A model generated the notes under the pieces. That model saw only the letters and a program-made list of their open reading frames with translations, was not told where the DNA came from and did no database searches. The translations under genes were made by a program, and so were the position numbers. A stretch of DNA of 64,000 nt from Streptomyces monashensis (GTDB taxonomy: Bacteria; Actinomycetota; Actinomycetes; Streptomycetales; Streptomycetaceae), in contig NZ_MLYO01000034.1 of NCBI RefSeq assembly GCF_001866665.1, positions 91,149-155,148 of the forward strand. The letters run 5' to 3'. Shown here piece after piece: positions 49,964-58,462 of this stretch. Position 1 is the first letter of the stretch. Each line of letters starts with the position of its first letter.

Positions 49964-50238
49964 GTGACCTCGACGCCCGGCGCGCCCGCCACGCCGTCCG
50001 CCGGGCGGCCCGCCAACTCGCCGAGGACGCACCGCGGTTGACCGCCGGATCCGCGAGCGCCCTGCGGGCCGGCCTCGCCGCCCGCACCGCCCGTCTGCGC
50101 CGGGCCGCCCTCACCGCGTGGCTGACGGGCGTACCCGAGCACGTGATCGCCGCCGACGGACACCTGCCCGTGACGGTCGTGCACGCATGGGTGGCGGCGG
50201 GACACGCTCCGCGACACACCGACGGCGGACGGGGGTGA
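49960..50238 (+). CDS. Small Ala/Arg-rich protein coupled to mgtC
   Basis: 92 residues; the ATG overlaps the mgtC stop by four bases, so co-translation is certain if it is expressed. The N-terminal half is an Ala/Arg-rich helix ('ARHAVRRAARQLAEDAPRLT'). The C-terminal 'RAALTAWLTGVPEHVIAADG' and 'HLPVTVVHAWVAAGHAP' resembles a helix-turn-helix, with a turn at 'ADGHLPVTV'. No named family. It may be a small DNA-binding or accessory protein of the mgtC unit. Confidence 0.6.
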   Translation: MSDLDARRARHAVRRAARQLAEDAPRLTAGSASALRAGLAARTARLRRAALTAWLTGVPEHVIAADGHLPVTVVHAWVAAGHAPRHTDGGRG

Positions 50239-50329
50239 CCGAGGACGACGCCGGAGGGGACATGGACGACGTGACGGCGGGGCCTGGCATGCGCGGGCGC
50301 AGGCGGTGCCGCTGCGGCGCGACGACGTG

Positions 50330-50453
50330 GAGCGGGCGGGAGTCGTGAGTCGGCGAAGAAGTCGCTCAGCACCCGTGCGGTCACCAGTCCCGCACATCTG
50401 CCGCCGACGACAACGGCTCCGTCCCAGGGACGGTCTGCCCTCACGTCGCTCAC
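50330..50453 (-). pseudogene. FAD-dependent monooxygenase, N-terminal remnant
   Basis: From GTG 50453 the minus strand reads 'WDGAVVVGGRCAGLVTARVL' and 'SDFFADSRLPPAPRRR', the first beta-alpha-beta of an FAD protein (GGxxAGL, then the LSDFFAD helix end). The text then turns into Arg/Pro-rich shadow. About 40 of some 400 residues remain. It lies between the mgtC unit and the glycosyltransferase. Confidence 0.45.
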
Positions 50454-50512
50454 CTCGTCTCCCGGCCACGAGGCTCGGGTAGCACCCGGGGAGCGCGGGA
50501 CGGGCGCACGGC

Positions 50513-52627
50513 CTACTCCGGTACGGAACGTCCCCCCGACGCGAGGGAACTGACGAGGGCGAGGTCGTGGTCCGCAGTGAGACAGGGCGTGACGGTCACG
50601 CGGCCTTCGGATCCCTCGTACGAGGCCGTCGGGAACGTGGTGACGTCGCGGCGGTCCGCGAGGTCACCGGTCAGCATGCCCAGCCGGACCTCGGGGCCGC
50701 CGTACGCGCTCAGGCGCAGGTCCCACCGTGCCCGACCGCCGGGTTGGTGCTCGGCCACGGCGGCGAGGGGGATGCCGATCTCGAAGTCGCCGTACGGATC
50801 GACGTAGCACGGTCCGTCGAAGGCCCATTCGTGCCGCCCGCGGAGCCGGGCCCGGAATCGGTAGTGGTGGGCGCGGGCGGCGCTGCCGTGGAGCGAGCCG
50901 GTCAGCCGGATCGCCGTGTCGCCGACGGCGATGGACGACACCTCCGCATGGGCCGGTCTGTGCCAGGCGCGCAGGGCCAGGCCGCCGTCCGGTGCCGGGT
51001 ACGGGATCCACGCGCTGCATCCCGCGTCGGCCGGGCGGCGCGCGGCGGGGTCCAGGAGCCGTGCCGTCTCGACCGGGCCCGCGAGGACCGGGCGGGACCT
51101 GTGGCCGCTGACGTGCTGGACGAAGACGGCCCAGTGTCCTTCGGCGAGGGCCCACGATCCCTTGTCCAGCCTCGCCTGCAAGGACGTCCCTGTGCCCGGC
51201 TCCCGGAGCTCCAGCCGCAGTCTCACCATCTCGCCCGCCGCCGCTGTGTCCCGCAGCAGCAGGACGAGATGCCAGGCGTCCGGTGCGAGGGCCGGGTCGG
51301 CGGTGCGGAAGGCGAGCGAGCCGTCGGGCAGGACCCGGCAGCCGACCCGGACCGGCGAGCCGAGTCCGGCCAGGCCGGCGCGTTCCAGCGCACGGCGCCA
51401 CAGCGGGAGGCCATCGCCGGTGTCACGACGTGCCGCGCGCGGCAGTCGGCTGTGCCCCGCGCGGGCGGCGAGTTCGGGTTCGAGGTCGAGGAAGAGGGCG
51501 TCGTACTGCGCGGCGATGTGCCGGGGGCGGAAGCGTACGGAGGTCCGGCGTGCCGCGACGGCCATCCGCCGGCGCTCGGTGTCGTTCTCGATCAGGCGGC
51601 ACAACGCGTCGGCCAGGGCGTCCTCGACGGCTCCCTCCGCCGGGACGAGCAGGCCGTCCTCGCCGTGCGTGATGATCTCGCGGGGCGCGTGGTCGCAGTC
51701 GGTGCTCACCACGGGCACCCCGCAGCTCATCGCCTCCAGCAGGGTCGTGCCGGAGGGTTCGGTGCGGTGCGGCACGACGGCGATGGCGCCCTTGGCCCAC
51801 TCCGGGTCCATGGGCGTGGGCGCGCCCATCAGCAGGACGTTGTCGTGCAGGGCGAGCTCGTCGATACGGCGGCGCAGGCGGCCGCGCTCGCGACCGTGGC
51901 CGTAGACGCGCAGGGTCCAGTCCGGGTGTACGGCCACGACCTTGACGAAGGCGTCGAGCAGCCGGTCGTACTGTGCGGCCGGCGTGAGCCGTCCCGCCGT
52001 CACCACGGTCCGCGACGTCCCGGCCGAGGGTTCGGCACAGGGCTCGGGGGTGCAGACGGGGATGGCGGTGACGCGCGTCGGCGCGGAGTGCAGGGCCCGG
52101 CGGTAGGCGCGCGCGTCCGCGGCGGACGCGGTCACGTACGCGTCGAGCAGCGGCACGGCCACGTCGAGGGCGTCCCTGAGCGCGTCCGGGTGGTGGGCGC
52201 GGGCGGCGTGTTCCTGGCCGATGCGCAGCTGGTCCGGGCGGCCGTGCTCGGCCAGGAAGCAGGTCAGGTACGGCCGGGTCGCGATCACCACGTCGGCGTC
52301 GGTGTCCTTCAGGTGGGCCGCGAGCCTCGCCTCACCGAGTGCGCTGGGCGGCGTCGGGCCCTGGTGCACCGGGTCGTGCGGGCACACGGTGCCGGGGGTC
52401 CGCTGCTGGGCGGCGGTGCCCGCGTAGTGCCGGGAGGACGGCCGCAGGTCCACCAGGGCGCGCGTCCGCACGCGGGGCGCCGGTGCCGGGCGGGGGTGGT
52501 CGGTGGTGCGGTAGTTGGAGACGATCTCCACGTCGTGCCGGTCGGCGAGGGCGCCGGCGAGGGCGAGGGTGGCCCGGACCGTGCCGCTGGAGCCGTAGGC
52601 GTCGTGGAGCAGGAACGTGATCTTCAT
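50513..52627 (-). CDS. Glycosyltransferase family 4 with large C-terminal domain
   Basis: 704 residues from ATG 52627. Residues 1-400 are a GT-B glycosyltransferase: 'MKITFLLHDAYGSSGTVRAT' at the N-terminus, the donor-binding 'RTVVTAGRLTPAAQYDRLLD', 'LLMGAPTPMDPEWAKGAIAV' and the family EX7E 'EPSGTTLLEAMSCGVPVVST'. The remaining 300 residues are beta-rich repeats of a kind seen on cell-wall polymer transferases ('GCRVLPDGSLAFRTADPAL', 'SIAVGDTAIRLTGSLHG'). Together they suggest a cytoplasmic enzyme of wall-polymer or teichoic-acid-like glycan synthesis. A 47-residue membrane peptide gene lies 19 bp upstream and may be co-transcribed. Confidence 0.85.
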   Translation of the reverse strand: MKITFLLHDAYGSSGTVRATLALAGALADRHDVEIVSNYRTTDHPRPAPAPRVRTRALVDLRPSSRHYAGTAAQQRTPGTVCPHDPVHQGPTPPSALGEARLAAHLKDTDADVVIATRPYLTCFLAEHGRPDQLRIGQEHAARAHHPDALRDALDVAVPLLDAYVTASAADARAYRRALHSAPTRVTAIPVCTPEPCAEPSAGTSRTVVTAGRLTPAAQYDRLLDAFVKVVAVHPDWTLRVYGHGRERGRLRRRIDELALHDNVLLMGAPTPMDPEWAKGAIAVVPHRTEPSGTTLLEAMSCGVPVVSTDCDHAPREIITHGEDGLLVPAEGAVEDALADALCRLIENDTERRRMAVAARRTSVRFRPRHIAAQYDALFLDLEPELAARAGHSRLPRAARRDTGDGLPLWRRALERAGLAGLGSPVRVGCRVLPDGSLAFRTADPALAPDAWHLVLLLRDTAAAGEMVRLRLELREPGTGTSLQARLDKGSWALAEGHWAVFVQHVSGHRSRPVLAGPVETARLLDPAARRPADAGCSAWIPYPAPDGGLALRAWHRPAHAEVSSIAVGDTAIRLTGSLHGSAARAHHYRFRARLRGRHEWAFDGPCYVDPYGDFEIGIPLAAVAEHQPGGRARWDLRLSAYGGPEVRLGMLTGDLADRRDVTTFPTASYEGSEGRVTVTPCLTADHDLALVSSLASGGRSVPE

Positions 52628-52646
52628 GGTTCTCTTCGTGGCACGC

Positions 52647-52790
52647 TCAGCCGAACATTCCGGCGATCGCTGTCGCGGCGCCGTGGGCGAGGGCGCCGTA
52701 CAGGTCGGGCCGGAGCACCGCCAGGACGGCGGCCGACGCCACGATGATCAGGAAGACGGCCTCCCTGCCGCCGCCGAGCTGTCCCCTCAC
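52647..52790 (-). CDS. 47-residue membrane peptide upstream of glycosyltransferase
   Basis: GTG 52790 has a GGAGG nine nt upstream and opens 'MRGQLGGGREAVFLIIVASA' then 'AVLAVLRPDLYGALAHGAAT'. One clear membrane helix is followed by an amphipathic helix. It ends 19 bp before the glycosyltransferase start. Function unknown; it could anchor or assist the transferase. Confidence 0.5.
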   Translation of the reverse strand: MRGQLGGGREAVFLIIVASAAVLAVLRPDLYGALAHGAATAIAGMFG

Positions 52791-53018
52791 CGGGCGTCCG
52801 CCTCCGGCGCCTTCGTCGCCTCTGTGCTGTGCGTCATGCGTCCAGGCTGGTACCGGACCCGTTCGGCGCGGTATCCGCCGCCCGGCCGGGCCGCCCCCGC
52901 CGGGCGGCGGGAGGACACCCCCCCGATCGGCTGGTCCGCGCACCGGGGCAACCCTGGCGGCGGCCGGGCCCTCTTAAGGTCGTAGGCGTACGGACAGGTC
53001 GGACGGGAGCGGGACGGG

Positions 53019-53705
53019 GTGCATGTGATCCGGGTCGTGGTGGTGGACGACGAGGCCCTCGTCCGCTCCGGCTTCCAGCTCATCCTGAACGCCGCCGACG
53101 ACATCGAGGTGGTGGCGACGGTCAGCGGCGCCGACGCCGTGGCGCGGGTCCGCGACGAGCGTCCGGACGTCGTCCTGCTGGACATCCGCATGCCGGACGT
53201 CGACGGGCTCACCGTGCTGCGCGAGGTGCGCGGGCTCCCCGACGGGCCCGTGGTGGCGATGCTGACGACGTTCGACACCGACGAGTACGTGCTGGCGGCG
53301 CTGCGCCACGGGGCGGCCGGTTTCCTGCTCAAGGACACCGAGCCGGAACAGCTGGCCCAGATGGTGCGCACGCTCGCCGCGGGCGGCATCGTCATGTCCC
53401 CGAAGGCCTCCCGCGCCCTGCTGCTCGGCCACCCCGGTGCCGGGGCGGTGAATGCCGAGGAGGCCGAGGAGTCAGCCCGGGTGGAGCGGCTGACCGCACG
53501 CGAACGCGATGTGCTGATGCTGGTCACGGAGGGGCTGTCGAACGCAGACATAGGGACGCGTCTGCATCTGAGCGCCGGCACGGTGAAGGATCACGTGAGC
53601 GCGATCTTCACCAAGCTCCGCGTGACCAGCCGTATCCAGGCCGCGCTCATCGCCCAGCGGGCCCGTCTGCTGGAAGAACGGCGCCGGCCGAAGGCCGACC
53701 GGTGA
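53019..53705 (+). CDS. NarL/LuxR family response regulator
   Basis: 228 residues from GTG 53019 (GTG 53025 is possible; GGGACGGGG lies just before). The receiver domain has the acidic pair 'VVVVDDEALVRSGFQLILNA', phosphoacceptor Asp55 in 'PDVVLLDIRMPDVDG', the Thr 'VAMLTTFDTDEYV' and Lys 'GFLLKDTEPEQL'. The C-terminal LuxR helix-turn-helix is 'LTARERDVLMLVTEGLSNAD', 'IGTRLHLSAGTVKDHVSAIF'. Its stop overlaps the start of the histidine kinase gene (GTGA), so it is translated with its partner. Targets unknown; the order regulator-kinase on one mRNA is common in Streptomyces. Confidence 0.93.
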   Translation: MHVIRVVVVDDEALVRSGFQLILNAADDIEVVATVSGADAVARVRDERPDVVLLDIRMPDVDGLTVLREVRGLPDGPVVAMLTTFDTDEYVLAALRHGAAGFLLKDTEPEQLAQMVRTLAAGGIVMSPKASRALLLGHPGAGAVNAEEAEESARVERLTARERDVLMLVTEGLSNADIGTRLHLSAGTVKDHVSAIFTKLRVTSRIQAALIAQRARLLEERRRPKADR

Positions 53706-54820
53706 CCGGCGGCCGGACCGGCTGGGCACGGGTTCCGGCGCCCGTGCGGGACGCCGGGCTCGTCGCCGTGGCGGTCGGGGACGCCTGGCTCGCGGTCTCG
53801 GACAGCTCATGGCCCGAGGCGGGCCTCGCCGCTCTGGCCTGTGCCGCCCTGGCGCTGCGCCGCTACGTCCCGCTCGTCGTCGTCCTGCTCACGGTGCCGG
53901 CCACGGTGGTCGCGGACCTCGTCGTCGCCCCGCTCGCGGCCCTGTTCGCGCTCGCCGAACGTCGGCACGACCGCCGCCTGTTGGGAGCGTGCGCGGTCCT
54001 GATGGCGGCGGCGTCCGCCGCGCCCTGGCCCTGGCACGACCCGGACTCGCGCGACCGTACCTGGACGCTGATCCAGTTCGCCTACACCCTCGCGGGCACC
54101 GCCGCGCCCGTACTGTTCGGTCAACTGGTGCAGGCGCGGCGGGACTTGTCCCGGCGCCTGGCCGAGATCGAGGAGGCCAGGGAGCACGAGCGGGCCCTGC
54201 ACGCCCAGGCCGTGCTCGCCCGGGAACGCGCCCAGCTGGCCCGGGAGATGCACGACGTCGTCTCGCACCAGGTCAGCCTGATCGCGGTCCAGGCCGGCGC
54301 GCTGCAGGTCGGGGCCAAGGACACGGACGCCCGGGAGGCCGCCCGCACCATCCGTTCGCTGAGCGTCGCCACGCTGGACGAACTGAGGAACATGGTCACG
54401 CTGCTGCGCGCCTCCGGTGGCCGCGCCACCGAGCTGACGCCGCAGCCCACGCTGGCCGACATACGCAAGCTGGTCGCGACGAGCGGCATCGACGCCGAGC
54501 TGACCGGTGTACTGCCGGACACGGTCAGCACACCCGCCCAGCGGGCGATCTACCGCACCGTGCAGGAGGCCCTGACGAACGTGCGCAAGCACGCTCCGGG
54601 AGCGGGCGCGACCGTGGAGCTGTGGTGCGAGGGCGACGACGTCGGTGTCACCGTCACCAACGGCCGCCCCACCCGTCCGTCCCTGCCGCTGCCCGGGTCC
54701 CGGCAGGGCCTGGTCGGGCTGCGGGAACGCGCCGAGATCCTGCACGGCACGTTCTCCTGCGGCCCGACCCCCGACGGCGGCTACGGGGTCAGTGTCAGGA
54801 TCCCGGCCCAGCCCGCGTGA
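53702..54820 (+). CDS. Sensor histidine kinase (HisKA_3 type)
   Basis: 372 residues from GTG 53702, overlapping the regulator stop. Four to five membrane helices (residues 15-140, e.g. 'AALACAALALRRYVPLVVVL', 'TLIQFAYTLAGTAAPVLFGQ') are followed by a coiled linker. The phosphoacceptor helix is 'LAREMHDVVSHQVSLIAVQA' (His in EMHDVVSHQ). The HATPase domain follows with N-box 'VQEALTNVRKHAPGA' and G-box 'GSRQGLVGLRERAEILHGTF'. No large extracellular sensor loop is visible, so it likely senses the membrane or an intramembrane cue, as in LiaS/DesK-like kinases. Confidence 0.92.
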   Translation: MTGGRTGWARVPAPVRDAGLVAVAVGDAWLAVSDSSWPEAGLAALACAALALRRYVPLVVVLLTVPATVVADLVVAPLAALFALAERRHDRRLLGACAVLMAAASAAPWPWHDPDSRDRTWTLIQFAYTLAGTAAPVLFGQLVQARRDLSRRLAEIEEAREHERALHAQAVLARERAQLAREMHDVVSHQVSLIAVQAGALQVGAKDTDAREAARTIRSLSVATLDELRNMVTLLRASGGRATELTPQPTLADIRKLVATSGIDAELTGVLPDTVSTPAQRAIYRTVQEALTNVRKHAPGAGATVELWCEGDDVGVTVTNGRPTRPSLPLPGSRQGLVGLRERAEILHGTFSCGPTPDGGYGVSVRIPAQPA

Positions 54821-54851
54821 CCTCGTCGTCGGCGCCTCGCGTTCAACGGGC

Positions 54852-55373
54852 TCAGGCCAGGGGCAGGCGCATGAGCGTCAGGTCGAGCCAGCGGCCGAAC
54901 TTGGTGCCGACCTCCGGGAGCGTGCCGGCGACCTGGAACCCGAAGCGTTCGTGCAGCCGGATCGAGGGGGTGTTCCCGGCTTCGATACCGGCGATCATCA
55001 CGTGGTGGCCGGCCTCGCGCGCGGCCGTGACGAGGGCGGTCAGGAGAGCGGAACCGATGCCGAGCCCGTGCCGGTCCTCGCGGACGTAGACCGAGTTCTC
55101 CACCGTGTGCCGGTAGCCGTCCAGCTCCCGCCAGGGGCCGTAGGCCGCGAACCCGGCGACCTCGGCGTCGACCTCGGCGACGAACGCCGAGCCGCGCTCC
55201 AGATGGGCGGCGAGCCAGGTGACCGCCTGGTCCGGGGTCTGCAGGGTCCGGGTCCACAGAGCCGTCGAGTGCTCGATCGCGTGGTTGCGGATCGCGCGGA
55301 TCGCGGCCACGTCGCCGGGCCGGGCGGGGCGGACCGTCACGGCGGCCGTACTTCTTGCGTATATTGAAGCCAT
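54852..55373 (-). CDS. GNAT family N-acetyltransferase (phosphinothricin acetyltransferase-like)
   Basis: 173 residues from ATG 55373. 'AVTVRPARPGDVAAIRAIRN' opens the fold, 'AFVAEVDAEVAGFAAYGPWR' is the central sheet, 'NSVYVREDRHGLGIGSALLT' the acetyl-CoA loop (RxGxG) and 'IAGIEAGNTPSIRLHERFGF' motif B with the SIRLHERxGF typical of PAT/YncA-type enzymes. These acetylate phosphinothricin, methionine sulfone or related amines. Its start codon overlaps that of the divergent XRE-cupin gene within CATG at 55371-55374; TACTAT upstream suggests a leaderless mRNA. Confidence 0.9.
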   Translation of the reverse strand: MASIYARSTAAVTVRPARPGDVAAIRAIRNHAIEHSTALWTRTLQTPDQAVTWLAAHLERGSAFVAEVDAEVAGFAAYGPWRELDGYRHTVENSVYVREDRHGLGIGSALLTALVTAAREAGHHVMIAGIEAGNTPSIRLHERFGFQVAGTLPEVGTKFGRWLDLTLMRLPLA

Positions 55374-55385
55374 GTCCAACATAGT
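55360..55385. promoter_or_regulatory. Back-to-back leaderless promoters crossing at CATG
   Basis: TATATT (55360-55365) is six nt before the rightward ATG at 55372. On the other strand TACTAT (plus-strand ATAGTA at 55380-55385) is seven nt before the leftward ATG at 55373. Each promoter's -10 box lies inside the other gene's coding sequence. Both start codons share CATG. Overlapping sites force mutual exclusion of polymerases, and a regulator bound here would block both. Confidence 0.5.
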
Positions 55386-55977
55386 AGATCCTCTGGTGGG
55401 GCGGATCGCGGCCCGCGTCCGCACCGAGCGGGAACGCCGCCGCTGGACGCTGGCCCAGCTCGCCGACGCCTCCGGCGTGTCCCAGGCGATGATCAGCCGG
55501 ATCGAGCGCGCCGAGAGCAGCCCCACGGCGGTCGTCCTGGGCAAGCTGTCCGCGGCCTTCCAGCTCAGCGTCGCCTCCCTGCTCGCCCTCGCCGAGGGGG
55601 CGCCGGAGGACACCGCGCGCGAGACCGCCGCGGGCGAGGCGGGTGTGCGCAGGCCGGCGGACACGGCCGAGTGGCGCGACCCCGCGACCGGTTACCGGCG
55701 CCGCCAGATCACCGGTCCGCGCTTCCCCGCGGAGATCGCCGAGATCCGGCTGCCGGCCGGCGCGCGCGTGCCGTATCCGGCCGCCGCCTTCGCCTTCGTG
55801 CGCCAGGTGGTCTGGGTCCTCGACGGCCGGCTGACCTTCCATGACGGCGACACGGTCCACGAGCTGGAGGCGGGCGACACCATCGAGCTGGGCGAGCCCG
55901 CCGAGCGGGTCTTCGCCAACATCTCGGGCTCCGAGTGCCGTTACGCCGTCGTCCTGACCCGCGGCACCACGCCGTGA
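55372..55977 (+). CDS. XRE family regulator with C-terminal cupin domain
   Basis: 201 residues from ATG 55372. 'PLVGRIAARVRTERERRRWT' and 'LAQLADASGVSQAMISRIER' with 'AESSPTAVVLGKLSAAFQLS' form the helix-turn-helix. The C-terminal cupin has 'YPAAAFAFVRQVVWVLDGRL', 'TFHDGDTVHELEAGDTIELG' and a final 'GSECRYAVVLTRG'. This XRE-cupin pattern is common in regulators of amino-acid, polyamine or antibiotic genes, with the ligand in the cupin. It diverges from the GNAT gene and its stop overlaps the MFS start (GTGA), so it probably regulates acetyltransferase and exporter together. Confidence 0.9.
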   Translation: MSNIVDPLVGRIAARVRTERERRRWTLAQLADASGVSQAMISRIERAESSPTAVVLGKLSAAFQLSVASLLALAEGAPEDTARETAAGEAGVRRPADTAEWRDPATGYRRRQITGPRFPAEIAEIRLPAGARVPYPAAAFAFVRQVVWVLDGRLTFHDGDTVHELEAGDTIELGEPAERVFANISGSECRYAVVLTRGTTP

Positions 55978-57212
55978 CCCGGCCACTCCCGCGCGGCGGC
56001 ACGCTTCTGCTGGCCTCCATAGCCGGTACGGCGATCGCGAACAACTACGCCATCCAGACCGAACTCACCACCGTGGCAGCCGACTTGGGCGTGCCGCTCG
56101 CGGTGATCGGACTGGTGCCGACCGCCGCGCTCACCGGCTGCATGACCGGGTTCGCCCTCCTGCTGCCCCTGACCGACCGCCTCGCCCCCAACCGCCTGGT
56201 CGGCATCCAGCTGACCGCGCTGGCCGCCGCCCTCGCCCTGGCCGCGGCGGCACCCGGCGCGGGCGTGCTCCTCGCCGCCTATCTGCTCATCGGTGCGGCC
56301 GCGAGCGTCGCGGCCCAGGCCAGCAGCATCGCCGGGCGGCACGCGCCAACAGGGCGCCGGGGCACGGGAGTTGCCACCGTCGCGGCGGGCATGTCGGCCG
56401 GCATCCTGCTCAGCCGGCTGGCGGGCGGGGCGCTCAGCGGCGCCGTCGGATGGCGGCGGATGCTCCTCGTCTTCGCCGCGCTCGCGCTGCTCGGCGCCAT
56501 CGCCGCCGCCGCGCTCCTGCCCCGGCGGCGGCCGCACACCGAGCGCGGCTACCGGGCCGCGCTCGCCTCGCTCCCGCCCCTGCTGCACCGGTTCCCGGAA
56601 CTGCGCCGTGCGGTGGCCACCGGCGGGCTGTGGTACTTCGCCTTCAACCTGATCTGGGTCACGCTCGCCCTCGCGCTCGCCCAGCCGCCCCACTCCCTCG
56701 GCCCGGGCGCCATCGGCCTGTACAGCCTGGCCGGACTGCTCGGCTTCGCGGCGCTCCCGCTGACCGGCCGCCTCACCGACCGGTACGCCCCGGCCACGGT
56801 GATCGTCGCGAGCATGATGGCCGCTGCGGCGGGCACCGCGCTGCTCGCCACCGGACTCGGCAGCCCGCTGGTCACCGCCCTCGGGCTCGCGGTCTTCGAC
56901 GCGGGCTGCTTCGCCGCGCAGGCCGCCAACCAGAGCCGGATCATCGCCCTCGCCCCCGACCGGGCGGGCAGCCTCAGCAGCGTCTACCTCGTGCTGTACT
57001 TCACCAGCGGCGCCGTCGGCACCGCCGTCGCCGCGCCGCTGCTCGGCGCCCTCGGCTGGCACGGGATCAGCCTCACCGCCCTCGCCGCGCTGCTCCTCGC
57101 GGCCGCCGTCGGCAGCCGGTCCCTCAGGGTTCCAGCACGCGGTCCGGCCCCAGCGGGACCTCGTGCAGCAGGAGCCGGCTCCTCAACTCCCGTACGCCGA
57201 AGTCGGCTTTGA
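55974..57212 (+). CDS. MFS transporter (EmrB/arabinose-efflux-like)
   Basis: 412 residues from GTG 55974, four bases overlapping the regulator stop. Twelve membrane helices are predicted. It begins 'GTLLLASIAGTAIANNYAIQ', and motif A-like 'LLPLTDRLAPNRLVG' and 'LPLTGRLTDRYAPATVI' sit after helices 2 and 8. The centre has a charged loop ('RRRPHTERGYRAALASLPPL'). Proton-driven export of a small molecule or amino acid is likely. The last 30 codons overlap the convergent Lrp gene by 89 bp and are Pro/Ala/Arg-rich, so they may be extra sequence gained by loss of an earlier stop. Confidence 0.87.
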   Translation: MTRPLPRGGTLLLASIAGTAIANNYAIQTELTTVAADLGVPLAVIGLVPTAALTGCMTGFALLLPLTDRLAPNRLVGIQLTALAAALALAAAAPGAGVLLAAYLLIGAAASVAAQASSIAGRHAPTGRRGTGVATVAAGMSAGILLSRLAGGALSGAVGWRRMLLVFAALALLGAIAAAALLPRRRPHTERGYRAALASLPPLLHRFPELRRAVATGGLWYFAFNLIWVTLALALAQPPHSLGPGAIGLYSLAGLLGFAALPLTGRLTDRYAPATVIVASMMAAAAGTALLATGLGSPLVTALGLAVFDAGCFAAQAANQSRIIALAPDRAGSLSSVYLVLYFTSGAVGTAVAAPLLGALGWHGISLTALAALLLAAAVGSRSLRVPARGPAPAGPRAAGAGSSTPVRRSRL

Positions 57213-57573
57213 GCCGGTCGATGACCGTCTCGAACTCGCGGGCGTCGGTGCAGGCCACGCGCAGCTGGTAGTCGTAGTCCCCGGTCAGCCGCATCGCGCC
57301 GACGACCTGCGGCACGTGGGGCAGCTGTTCCTCGAAGGCCGTGCGGTCCACGCCCTCGCGCAGCCGGATGTCGCTGAGCAGTTCCATCCCGCGCCCGAAG
57401 GCCGCCAGGTTCAGCTCGGCGCGGTATCCGCGCACGACACCGGCCGCCTGGAGCCGACGTACGCGGTCGGCGACGGTGTTGGCCGACAGCCGGACCTGAC
57501 GCCCCAACTCCTGGTAGGTGGCGCGGCCGTCGGTGAGGAGGATCGTGAGGATCTGCCGATCGATGCGGTCCAT
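57124..57573 (-). CDS. Lrp/AsnC family transcriptional regulator
   Basis: 149 residues. 'MDRIDRQILTILLTDGRATY' and 'QELGRQVRLSANTVADRVRR' give the AsnC helix-turn-helix, followed by 'LQAAGVVRGYRAELNLAAFG' and the RAM ligand domain ('PQVVGAMRLTGDYDYQLRVA', 'FGVRELRSRLLLHEV'). The GDYDY turn is the amino-acid-binding region. TAGCAT six nt before the ATG predicts a leaderless mRNA. It diverges from a membrane protein gene at 57694, a usual target arrangement for Lrp-type regulators of amino-acid exporters. Confidence 0.9.
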   Translation of the reverse strand: MDRIDRQILTILLTDGRATYQELGRQVRLSANTVADRVRRLQAAGVVRGYRAELNLAAFGRGMELLSDIRLREGVDRTAFEEQLPHVPQVVGAMRLTGDYDYQLRVACTDAREFETVIDRLKADFGVRELRSRLLLHEVPLGPDRVLEP

Positions 57574-57693
57574 GGCGCCATGCTACAAATACTCGGCGAC
57601 ACCTCACTATGGTCGAGTTATCCGCGGCAGTGTCCCGCGTTCCGCCGCGAAGTCCGAGCCAAAGTCGGCGCCTCCGGTGCCAGGCTCGCGGGC

Positions 57694-58386
57694 ATGGAGA
57701 TACTGCTGCTCCGCACCGCCCTCGCCCCCTCCCTCGTCCTCCTCGTCTCCGTCGTCGCCCGGCGTTCGGGCCCACGCCGCGGCGGGCTGCTGCTCGGCGC
57801 GCCGACGACGTCCGGGCCGTTCCTGCTGCTCGTATGGCTGAGCGGCGGAAGCGCGGCGGCCGCGCACGCGGCGCGCGGCAACGTCGCAGCGCAGCTCGTC
57901 GTCGCGGCCTTCTGCGTCGCCTACGGCCGGCTCGCCCCCGTCCTGCGCCCGGCGCGCACCCTGACGGCGGCTCTGGCCTGCGCGGCCGGAGCCTGCCTGA
58001 TCGCCGCGCTGTGCACCGACGTCTGGCTGACGGCGGCATCGGCCCTTGCCCTGGCCTTCGCCGGGCTGCGGGCCTGGCCCGCCCCGGCGCCGACGCGTCG
58101 GCCCCAACGCGCCGCCCGGAGCTGGGAGATACCGGTACGGATGGCGGTCTCCGCCTCGACCGTCCTGCTCGCCGTGCACACCGCGGCCGCGCTCGGCTCC
58201 TTCGCCGGCGGCATCCTCGCCGCACTGCCCGTGCTGCTGGCCGTGATGGCCCCGTCGACCCACCGCGCGACCGGTGCACAAGCCTCGGCCGCGATGATGC
58301 GTGCCGCCCTGACCGTCACACCGGTCACCCTCGCCTTCCCGCTGACGGCCTACACGGCGTTCGCCGCCTCCGTGACGACGCGGTAG
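57694..58386 (+). CDS. Membrane protein, probable Lrp-regulated
   Basis: 230 residues from ATG 57694. Seven to eight hydrophobic helices: 'RTALAPSLVLLVSVVARRSG', 'GRRGGLLLGAP...' style loop ('RRGGLLLGAPTTSGPFLLLV'), 'AQLVVAAFCVAYGRLAPVLR', 'ALACAAGACLIAALCTDVWL', 'AVHTAAALGSFAGGILAALP', 'AALTVTPVTLAFPLTAYTAF'. The repeated 'GGLLLGAPTTSGP' and 'GGILAALPVLLAVMAPSTH' suggests an internal duplication. No named family. Position next to an Lrp regulator suggests amino-acid or related transport. Confidence 0.7.
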   Translation: MEILLLRTALAPSLVLLVSVVARRSGPRRGGLLLGAPTTSGPFLLLVWLSGGSAAAAHAARGNVAAQLVVAAFCVAYGRLAPVLRPARTLTAALACAAGACLIAALCTDVWLTAASALALAFAGLRAWPAPAPTRRPQRAARSWEIPVRMAVSASTVLLAVHTAAALGSFAGGILAALPVLLAVMAPSTHRATGAQASAAMMRAALTVTPVTLAFPLTAYTAFAASVTTR

Positions 58387-58462
58387 AGGATGTCGGTGCC
58401 GCACGGAACGCCGCACAGAACCCGGACGGAACGTCGCCGGGAACGAGGAGCACACGACACAC

